DNA of 5,494 nucleotides from Candidatus Brocadiia bacterium (GTDB taxonomy: Bacteria > Planctomycetota > MHYJ01 > WSZJ01), in NCBI GenBank assembly GCA_013360825.1, contig JABWAY010000278.1:1-5494 (forward strand), read 5' to 3'. Below the pieces are notes generated by a model that was given only the letters and a program-made list of their open reading frames with translations, searched no databases and had not been told where the DNA came from. Of the stretch, positions 1 to 4,078 are shown in pieces. The translations under genes were made by a program, and so were the position numbers. Each line of letters opens with the position of its first letter. The stretch's first letter is position 1.

Positions 1-105
1 TCGCCCTGGTCCGCCTGGTGGGTCGCCGCAAAGGAAACGCTCAGGAAGTACGAAGTCGTTCGTTACCAGGGGCCGTCGGATCTGTCAGGGGATTTCCGGT
101 CGTGA
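1..105 (+). CDS. C-terminal fragment of an unidentified ORF (partial at 5' edge)
   Basis: Frame 1 is open from the window edge to a TGA at 103-105, giving 34 residues ending in DLSGDFRS. The composition (SPWSAWWVAAK, KYEVVRYQG) looks protein-like, but I recognise no family. It lies in the same frame as the integrase and ends 30 bases before the integrase ATG. It could be the end of a small element-borne gene co-transcribed with the integrase, or an upstream part of an older, longer integrase now separated by the stop. It does not resemble a usual arm-binding domain. It may also be chance: 34 codons without a stop is not strong evidence in GC-rich DNA. Confidence 0.35.
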   Translation, partial: SPWSAWWVAAKETLRKYEVVRYQGPSDLSGDFRS

Positions 106-135
106 ACCACCCATTTCCGCCGCCGCGTACAGCTG

Positions 136-1050
136 ATGTTCAAGGATGCCATCGCCCTCTTCCTTCAGCACCGGGAGGGCCGGGTCAAGGCTTCGACCTT
201 CTCGGGAGACATCCGCCGTCTGCGTGTCTTGAGTCGGTCGCCCTTCGGAAGCAAGGCACTGAACGACATCTCGCCCGCCGACTTCATCCGTTGGAGCGAG
301 GATCGTCGGAGAGTCACCAGCGGAGCGACGATCAACCGGGACCTTTGCTTGGCGTCAGCGCTTTTCAGGTGGGCTGAACGGATGGGATACGCGAAGGACA
401 ACCCCCTCCGCAAGGTCCCCAAGTTCTCCGAGAAGGGTCGGGCGCGCGAGGTCTACCTCACTCAGACCGAGGCCCGCGACCTGGTTGGAGCTTCGGATGC
501 CGTGATGCGTCCCTTCCTTCACGCGGCCCTGGCAACCGGAGCCCGGAGAGGGGAGCTGCTGAGGCTGAAGTGGCGCGACGTAGATTTCGACCGGCGCGAG
601 GTCACCATTCACCCCGAGAACGAGAAGGCAGGCCGGGGTAGGGTCATTCCTATGACGCTGGACCTTCTCGCGGAGCTGCGGACGCTTCGCCAGCTCCGGC
701 AGGTCAAGGCCCTGGACGGCTCGGACGCCGTCTTCCTCCAGGCGAGCGGAGACCCGATCACTGAGGAGGTTGTGAAGAAGGGGTTTGATCGCGCCATTCG
801 TGCCTGCGACTCCATCCCTACCGAGAAGCGGGAGAAGGTCGTTCTTCACTCCCTGCGTCACTCGTGCGCTTCCTTCATGGTCGCGGCCGGGGTTCCGCTG
901 CTCGACGTCGCTCGGATTCTCGGTCACTCCACGCTGGCCGTGACGATGCGCTACGCGCACTTCGCTCCGGAGTCGGGACGTGCCGCCGTCGACAAGCTCG
1001 GCAAGGCTCTCGGGCTCTGCACTCCCTCGACGGAGGCGGCAGCTCAGTGA
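136..1050 (+). CDS. Tyrosine recombinase / site-specific integrase
   Basis: This 304-residue protein belongs to the phage-type integrase family, which cuts and joins DNA at att sites through a covalent 3'-phosphotyrosine intermediate. Residues 1-95 form the SAM-like core-binding domain (start FKDAIALFLQHR; RDLCLASALFRWAERMGY near 68-85). Residues about 105-290 form the catalytic domain. The full catalytic set is visible: Arg137 in TGARRGELL, Lys164 in NEKAGRGRVIPM, His238 and Arg241 in LHSLRHS, His264 in LGHST, and the nucleophile Tyr273 in MRYAHF. The protein should therefore be active. It begins almost at the core-binding domain, so a separate N-terminal arm-binding domain is absent. ATG136 is the only usual start after the in-frame TGA at 103, but no clear Shine-Dalgarno precedes it. 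The gene runs toward the 3' end of the tRNA-Arg gene 95 bases downstream, which suggests it is the integrase of an element inserted there. Its codon use is more even than that of the genes to the right, consistent with transfer. Confidence 0.94.
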   Translation: MFKDAIALFLQHREGRVKASTFSGDIRRLRVLSRSPFGSKALNDISPADFIRWSEDRRRVTSGATINRDLCLASALFRWAERMGYAKDNPLRKVPKFSEKGRAREVYLTQTEARDLVGASDAVMRPFLHAALATGARRGELLRLKWRDVDFDRREVTIHPENEKAGRGRVIPMTLDLLAELRTLRQLRQVKALDGSDAVFLQASGDPITEEVVKKGFDRAIRACDSIPTEKREKVVLHSLRHSCASFMVAAGVPLLDVARILGHSTLAVTMRYAHFAPESGRAAVDKLGKALGLCTPSTEAAAQ

Positions 1051-1054
1051 ACAG

Positions 1055-1125
1055 AAGGCCCCCAACGGCAGTTTCCGAAGCCTCTTCCGAGGGCAGCAAG
1101 GCCCCCCTGGAGGCCCCCTTGGGGG
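1055..1125. repeat. Three short C-run repeats between integrase and tRNA
   Basis: The 95-base spacer holds three near copies of A(A/G)GGCCCCC, at 1055-1063, 1098-1106 and 1110-1118 (the last with G in place of the second A). The third copy runs into an inverted match, CCCCCTTGGGGG (1114-1125). There is no following T-run, so this is not a convincing terminator for the integrase. Given its place beside the presumed att site it could be part of an integrase or accessory-factor binding region. That is inference, and chance C-runs in GC-rich DNA are a real alternative. Confidence 0.3.
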
Positions 1126-1145
1126 TACAGCACTTCGTAAGTCCA

Positions 1146-1175
1146 TGTCCCCGGCGCGATTCGAACGCGCGACCT
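1146..1175 (-). other. Candidate attachment (att) site in the tRNA 3' end
   Basis: Tyrosine recombinases of islands and phages commonly recombine within the T-arm and 3' acceptor part of a tRNA gene, and the element restores the tRNA end. Here the tRNA 3' half (T-arm plus acceptor) faces the integrase across a 95-base spacer. No second copy of this sequence is found elsewhere in the window, so the other att site must lie outside, to the left. The exact core cannot be set from one copy; the span given is the T-arm and acceptor region. Confidence 0.45.
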
Positions 1176-1219
1176 GCGGTTTAGGAAACCACCGCTCTAT
1201 CCAACTGAGCTACGGGGAC
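1146..1219 (-). tRNA. tRNA-Arg (anticodon CCT)
   Basis: Reading the minus strand, a full cloverleaf folds. The acceptor arm GTCCCCG pairs with CGGGGAC, and the D-stem is GCTC/GAGC with loop AGTTGGATA. The anticodon stem GTGGT/ACCGC has loop TTCCTAA, which places CCT at positions 34-36. The T-stem GCGCG/CGCGC carries loop TTCGAAT. The anticodon CCT reads AGG, so this is the minor arginine tRNA. The discriminator base is A. The next bases are TGG, so the 3' CCA is not encoded and must be added by the tRNA nucleotidyltransferase. The 3' end faces the integrase gene, the usual orientation for a tRNA used as an integration target. No typical terminator is seen after it. Confidence 0.97.
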
Positions 1220-1229
1220 GCGTTCCGCG

Positions 1230-1235
1230 ATTCTA
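1230..1235 (-). promoter_or_regulatory. Possible -10 box for tRNA-Arg
   Basis: On the minus strand TAGAAT matches the TATAAT consensus at five of six bases, just upstream of the tRNA 5' end. No good -35 box sits at the normal spacing. The predicted start would leave a leader of only a few bases, which is short but possible for a tRNA gene. Confidence 0.3.
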
Positions 1236-1382
1236 TCTTCCCCCTTGGGCCCCGGGTTCGATTTTCCTCCCCGAGCGACCCGCGCTTCTCCCATCCGTCT
1301 CCGCGCACCCCCGCCCCCATCCTCTCCCCATCCTCACCCGATCCACCCCCCGCCGATCCCTCCCCCCGCCCCCCCGATCCGG
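1236..1382. other. C-rich intergenic spacer
   Basis: The stretch between the tRNA and the thioredoxin-fold gene is almost entirely C and T on the plus strand, with long C-runs near 1305-1380. I see no start codon with a ribosome binding site, no RNA fold of a known class and no repeat array in it. Open frames crossing it exist only because this composition lacks stop codons. Confidence 0.5.
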
Positions 1383-1409
1383 TACACTTCTCCCGAAACC
1401 TGAGGGGAG
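1383..1409 (+). promoter_or_regulatory. Candidate -10 box and ribosome binding site of the thioredoxin-fold gene
   Basis: TACACT at 1383-1388 resembles a -10 hexamer and is the only such AT-containing site in a very C-rich stretch; no -35 box is evident. AGGGGAG at 1403-1409 is a good Shine-Dalgarno six bases before the ATG at 1416 and supports that start. The ribosome binding site is much more secure than the promoter. Confidence 0.5.
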
Positions 1410-1415
1410 CCCCCC

Positions 1416-2486
1416 ATGCGCAAGCTCGCGCTCGTCCCGGTCGTGGTTCTGTGCGCCGTCGTGCTGGCCGAAGACAAACCGCCGCCCGGGCGGAAGCTCG
1501 AGGGGGTGGTTGCGGACGGGGAGAATGTGCTGCAGGCGGGGGCGGAGATGGCGGCGCAGTGGACGTGGGAGGGGGGGAAGGCGGCGCCGGCGGGGGGGAT
1601 ACGGACGGACGAAGGGGGGAGGTTCTCGCACGTCTGGAAGAAATGGCCCGGGAGCGTGGTGCTGCTGGCGTACAACGCGGCGCGGGATCGCGGGGCGGTG
1701 GTGACGATCACGGACGAGGCGTCGAAGAAGCCGCTGGCGGTGCGGCTGGGGGCGCTGGTGAAGGTGCGCGGGTCGATCGCGACGGCGGACCCGGCGGTGC
1801 CGCTTCCGGACCCGGTGACGTTCACGGTGACGGCGGTGGAGGGGGAGGTGGAGTTCCTGAAGGTGAAGGCGGTGAAGGGTGCGGTGGCGTTCCGGCTGCC
1901 GGCGGGGAAGTACCGGGTGCGGTGGGCGGACGGGAAGTTCCGGGAGTTTGACCGGGAGATCGAGCTGGGGGGGCGGAGCGAGCTGGATCTGGGGAAGATC
2001 GTGGCGGTGCCGACGCCGGTGGCGAACGGGATCGGGAAGGTGATGCCGCCGTTCAACGCGGCGGGGGTGAGGGGAGGGCCGCGCGGGCTGCAGCTGGCGG
2101 ACTATCGGGGGAAGTGGGTGCTGGTGCTGTTCTGGGGGTCGTGGTGCAACACGAGTTCGACGCAGTGGTTGCCGAACCTGGTGGAGTTTGACCGGAGGTT
2201 GAAGGGGCGGTTTGAGGACTACCAGATTCTGGCGTACCACGATGCGACGGCGAAGTCGTTCGAGGAGATGGAGGAGAAGCTGGCGAAGCATGGGGAACTG
2301 CACTGGGATCCGCGGAACGTGCCGTTTCCGCTGCTGCTGGACGCGCAGGAGGGGGGGACGGTCAAGACCTGGGGGGTGACGGGGGAGCCGATCGTGTTCC
2401 TGTTCGACCCTGAGGGGAAGCTGGTGAAGGTGGAGCGGGACTACGGGATGCTCGAGAAGGAGCTCCTGGCAGGCCGCAACCGGTAA
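1416..2486 (+). CDS. Secreted protein: regulatory beta-sandwich plus thioredoxin-fold (TlpA/AhpC-like) domain with a single cysteine
   Basis: This 356-residue protein starts with a signal peptide: basic MRK, then hydrophobic LALVPVVVLCAVVLA, with likely cleavage near residue 18. It should act outside the cytoplasmic membrane. Residues about 27-195 look like one or two beta-sandwich domains of the carboxypeptidase-regulatory type (GIRTDEGGRFS near 61-71; FRLPAGKYRVRWADG near 159-173). Residues about 207-352 form a thioredoxin fold: PPFNAAG, GKWVLVLFWGSWC, then TGEPIVFLFDPEGKL, where Pro325 is the expected cis-proline. The active-site position reads W243-C244-N-T-S247 rather than WCxxC, so the second cysteine is missing. 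Apart from Cys13 in the signal peptide, Cys244 is the only cysteine. A normal disulfide reductase cycle is therefore unlikely without a partner thiol; a peroxiredoxin-like or non-redox binding role is possible. The coding strand is extremely G-rich (many GGG, GCG, GTG and GAG codons). The gene stands alone between the tRNA and csp. The fold is secure but the substrate is unknown. Confidence 0.88.
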   Translation: MRKLALVPVVVLCAVVLAEDKPPPGRKLEGVVADGENVLQAGAEMAAQWTWEGGKAAPAGGIRTDEGGRFSHVWKKWPGSVVLLAYNAARDRGAVVTITDEASKKPLAVRLGALVKVRGSIATADPAVPLPDPVTFTVTAVEGEVEFLKVKAVKGAVAFRLPAGKYRVRWADGKFREFDREIELGGRSELDLGKIVAVPTPVANGIGKVMPPFNAAGVRGGPRGLQLADYRGKWVLVLFWGSWCNTSSTQWLPNLVEFDRRLKGRFEDYQILAYHDATAKSFEEMEEKLAKHGELHWDPRNVPFPLLLDAQEGGTVKTWGVTGEPIVFLFDPEGKLVKVERDYGMLEKELLAGRNR

Positions 2487-2493
2487 CTTCGCC

Positions 2494-2581
2494 CCCGTCT
2501 CTTTCCCTTTTCCCCTTGCCCTTTTCTCTTTTCCGTTTGCCCTTCGCCCTTCGCCCTTCGCCCTTAGCCCTTCCCCCCCCC
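2494..2581. repeat. Polypyrimidine tract with five 7-bp GCCCTTC tandem repeats
   Basis: After the stop of the thioredoxin-fold gene the plus strand is nearly pure pyrimidine for about 90 bases. Irregular CCCTTTT-type units come first. Five 7-bp units follow at 2539-2573 (GCCCTTC four times, GCCCTTA once), and the tract ends in nine Cs (2573-2581) followed by six As (2582-2587). On the minus strand this gives several GGG runs with 4-base loops, a strong G-quadruplex pattern, and the homopurine/homopyrimidine character could also form a triplex. It could act as a roadblock or end signal between the two plus-strand genes; no hairpin terminator is seen there. Such repeats are prone to length change. 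Confidence 0.8.
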
Positions 2582-2651
2582 AAAAAAGATTCCGCTTCCC
2601 CTCTCCTCCCCCCTTTTGGTAAACATCCATGCGTCGGAAGCCTTCGGAACT

Positions 2652-2723
2652 CCGGGACGTCGGATGACGTTCCGGTCGGAGTGGCCCGCAAGGGTCGACC
2701 GGCTTGTTTCGGGAGACCGGGGG
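2652..2723 (+). promoter_or_regulatory. Structured 5' leader of the cold-shock gene
   Basis: Three hairpins can be drawn by eye. Hairpin 1 (2652-2675) pairs CCGGGACGTC with GACGTTCCGG around a GGAT loop: ten pairs including one G-U. Hairpin 2 (2672-2702) pairs CCGGTCG with CGACCGG, has a five-base bulge (2679-2683), and is topped by GCCC/GGGT closing a GCAA (GNRA) loop. Hairpin 3 pairs CGG (2710-2712) with CCG (2717-2719) around GAGA, extendable with G-U pairs. Hairpins 1 and 2 share bases 2672-2675, so they cannot both form fully. Cold-shock genes often have long leaders that refold with temperature, and this fits that theme, though no known RNA family was recognised. No convincing promoter was found upstream. 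Confidence 0.55.
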
Positions 2724-2739
2724 TGACCGCAAGACATTG

Positions 2740-2746
2740 AAGGAGG
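2740..2746 (+). promoter_or_regulatory. Strong ribosome binding site of the cold-shock gene
   Basis: AAGGAGG is a perfect anti-Shine-Dalgarno match, four bases before the ATG at 2751. It is the strongest ribosome binding site in the window and fits a highly expressed small protein. It fixes the start codon. Confidence 0.9.
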
Positions 2747-2750
2747 CAGT

Positions 2751-2963
2751 ATGCCGACCGGTGTTGTCAAGTGGTTCAACGATCAGAAGGGTTATGGTTT
2801 CATCGCTCCGGACGATGGCGGCAAGGATGTGTTCGTGCATCACACCGCGATTCAGATGGATGGGTTCCGGACCCTGACTGAGGGGCAGAAGGTCGAGTTC
2901 GAGATCACCCAGGACGTGAAGGGTGCTCGCGCGATCAACGTCCGCAAGGGACCGGGCGGCTAA
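2751..2963 (+). CDS. Cold-shock domain protein (CspA family)
   Basis: This 70-residue protein is a single cold-shock domain, the normal size for the family: a five-strand OB-fold that binds single-stranded RNA and DNA in the cytoplasm and melts RNA structure. Visible hallmarks are K7-W8-F9-N10, the RNP1 motif KGYGFI (13-18), and the RNP2 motif DVFVHH (26-31). FRTLTEGQKVEFE follows, and the end is GARAINVRK. All expected aromatic nucleic-acid-binding positions (W8, F9, Y15, F17, F28, H30) are present. The gene is monocistronic, with a strong ribosome binding site, a structured leader and a strong terminator 20 bases after the stop. Csp proteins can bind their own leaders, so autoregulation is possible but inferred. 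Codon use is less G-biased than in the neighbouring secreted-protein gene, as expected for a highly expressed gene. Confidence 0.97.
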   Translation: MPTGVVKWFNDQKGYGFIAPDDGGKDVFVHHTAIQMDGFRTLTEGQKVEFEITQDVKGARAINVRKGPGG

Positions 2964-2982
2964 GAAACCACTCAATCATCGG

Positions 2983-3015
2983 GCCCCGGGGCTTGCACCC
3001 CGGGGCTTTTTTTTT
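2983..3015 (+). terminator. Intrinsic terminator of the cold-shock gene
   Basis: A perfect nine-pair stem, GCCCCGGGG/GCCCCGGGG complement (2983-2991 with 2998-3006), has a six-base loop CTTGCA and is followed by nine Ts (3007-3015). It starts 20 bases after the csp stop. On the opposite strand the stem is not followed by a T-run, so it works mainly for the plus strand and should stop csp transcripts from running antisense into the converging minus-strand genes. Confidence 0.96.
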
Positions 3016-3027
3016 GCCCGTGCGGGG

Positions 3028-3492
3028 CTACTTTGAGGCGGCGGGGGCGGTGTTGCCGGGGGAGGTGGCGGCGTAGAGGGCGGCGAGGGCGAGAAGGAGC
3101 TCGAAGCCGAAGACCTGCTCGTAGCGCTCGTGGAGGCGCATGAACTCGGTCCCGGCGCCGGTGCCGGCGGGGCGGGCGTCGCGGATGGCGGGGGCGAGGA
3201 GGAAATGGACGTAGACGGAGCCGGCGAGGAGGGAGGCGAGGGCGAGGTCCGCGACGAGGCTGGGGGCCCTGCGGACGCGGAGGGCGAGGGAGGCGACGAA
3301 GCCGGCGGCGGTGGAGGCGAGCGCGACCCATTCGAAGATGCCGAGGGAGCGGCCGACGACGGCGCCCGCGGCGGCGCGGTCGGTCTCGAGGATGCGGAAG
3401 GTGGCGGGGGCGACGATGAGGGCGATGGCGGCGCCGCCGCCGAGGAAGAGGGCGAGGGCGAGGATGCGGGTGAAGGCGAGGAGGCGGTTCAC
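3028..3492 (-). CDS. DUF4149/TMEM205-like four-helix membrane protein
   Basis: This 154-residue integral membrane protein starts at a GTG. Hydrophobic helices lie near residues 5-27 (LLAFTRILALALFLGGGAAI), 52-72, 77-99 (one helix ending SVYVHFLLAPAI) and 127-143 (VFGFELLLALAALY). The pattern resembles the DUF4149/TMEM205 family: a first helix with F-x-GG followed by a VAPATFRIL segment, a middle GRSLGIFEWV segment, and a FMRLHERYEQVFG segment before the last helix. The function of this family in bacteria is not established. The start lies six bases after the apt stop. Its Shine-Dalgarno AAGGAG sits in the last apt codons, so the two are probably co-transcribed and translationally coupled. It is the last gene of the minus-strand set and converges on the csp terminator. 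The short C-terminal tail is rich in Ala, Pro and Ser. Family assignment is fairly sure; role unknown. Confidence 0.8.
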   Translation of the reverse strand: MNRLLAFTRILALALFLGGGAAIALIVAPATFRILETDRAAAGAVVGRSLGIFEWVALASTAAGFVASLALRVRRAPSLVADLALASLLAGSVYVHFLLAPAIRDARPAGTGAGTEFMRLHERYEQVFGFELLLALAALYAATSPGNTAPAASK

Positions 3493-3498
3493 GGAGGG

Positions 3499-4044
3499 CT
3501 ACTCCTTGTCGTAGACGACGAGGGACTCGACGGGGCGGCCGGCGAGGCGGGCGCGCGGCTGGAGGAAGGCGAGCTCGACGACGAAGGCGAGGGCGGAGAC
3601 GCGCCCGCCGATCGACTCGACGAGCTGGGCGGCGGCGGCGGCGGTTCCGCCGGTGGCGAGGAGGTCGTCGACGAGGAGGACGGAGGCGCCGGGGCGGACG
3701 GCGTCCTCGTGGATTTCGAGGGTGTCCTTGCCGTATTCGAGCTCGTAGGTCAGGGACTTCCTGCGGTAGGGGAGTTTGCCGGGTTTGCGGATGGGGATGA
3801 AGCCGACGCCGAGGAGGTAGGCGAGGGGGGCGCCGAAGATGAACCCGCGGGATTCGATCCCGGCGACGAGGTCGGGGGGGGAGAGGCGGAAGCGGTCGTG
3901 GAGCGCGTCGACGGCGTGCTTCCAGGCGCGGGGGTCCTGGAGGAGGGTGGTGATGTCGCGGAAGACGATGCCGGCCTTGGGGAAGTCGGGGACGCTGCGG
4001 ATCGAGGCGCGGAGGAGGTCGGTGTCGGTGACGTGAGGGGGCAT
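3499..4044 (-). CDS. apt: Adenine phosphoribosyltransferase
   Basis: This 181-residue cytoplasmic enzyme converts adenine and PRPP to AMP and pyrophosphate, the one-step adenine salvage reaction. The family signature is complete. RASIRSVPDFPKAGIVFRD (about 12-30) and ITTLLQDP form the adenine-binding part, AGIESRGFIFGAPLA (61-75) follows, and the flexible catalytic loop is RKPGKLPYRRKSLTYELEYG (86-105). The PRPP-binding motif is VLLVDDLLATGGTA (122-135) with Asp126, Asp127 and the TGGT turn. The C-terminal part (VVELAFLQPRARL) also fits. Length is typical for the enzyme, which acts as a dimer. The ATG at 4044 has a modest AGGA upstream and lies 34 bases after the sigma-factor stop, so the two are probably one operon. 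Pairing a purine salvage gene with a sigma factor is unusual but may simply reflect growth-related co-expression. The coding strand is C-rich at the third position. Confidence 0.97.
   Translation of the reverse strand: MPPHVTDTDLLRASIRSVPDFPKAGIVFRDITTLLQDPRAWKHAVDALHDRFRLSPPDLVAGIESRGFIFGAPLAYLLGVGFIPIRKPGKLPYRRKSLTYELEYGKDTLEIHEDAVRPGASVLLVDDLLATGGTAAAAAQLVESIGGRVSALAFVVELAFLQPRARLAGRPVESLVVYDKE
3502..3507 (-). promoter_or_regulatory. Ribosome binding site inside the apt 3' end
   Basis: On the minus strand AAGGAG forms the Lys-Glu codons just before the apt TAG and lies nine bases ahead of the GTG start at 3492. It supports the GTG start and suggests that ribosomes finishing apt reinitiate on the membrane protein gene. 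Confidence 0.7.
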
Positions 4045-4078
4045 GGGGAGTCCTGGAGAAGCGTGGGGGGTGGGGGGA

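Noticed and set aside
1101..1125. Intrinsic terminator after the integrase
   Set aside because: C-runs and G-runs can pair, but the loop is very short or the pairing ambiguous, and no T-run follows on either strand.
1..1145. Insertion sequence instead of an integrative element
   Set aside because: No transposase motif or terminal inverted repeats are seen; the recombinase is of the tyrosine integrase type and sits at a tRNA.
355..1146. A 263-codon minus-strand open frame over the integrase
   Set aside because: The integrase in the opposite frame has all its catalytic residues; this product shows no recognisable domain.
980..1951. A 323-codon plus-strand frame crossing the tRNA gene
   Set aside because: It runs through the tRNA and the C-rich spacer and becomes a poly-glycine product over the secreted-protein gene, so it is not a gene.
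2539..2573. CRISPR-like array
   Set aside because: The units are 7 bp and directly adjacent, with no spacers and no cas genes nearby; this is a simple tandem repeat.
2672..2723. Known riboswitch class (for example c-di-GMP type, because of GNRA loops)
   Set aside because: The conserved sequence elements of the classes I know are not present; only general hairpins can be supported.
1233..2975. A 580-codon open frame on the minus strand
   Set aside because: It lies antisense to the secreted-protein and csp genes, which have clear domains and ribosome binding sites. Its product is low-complexity Pro, Arg and His, caused by G-rich coding on the other strand.
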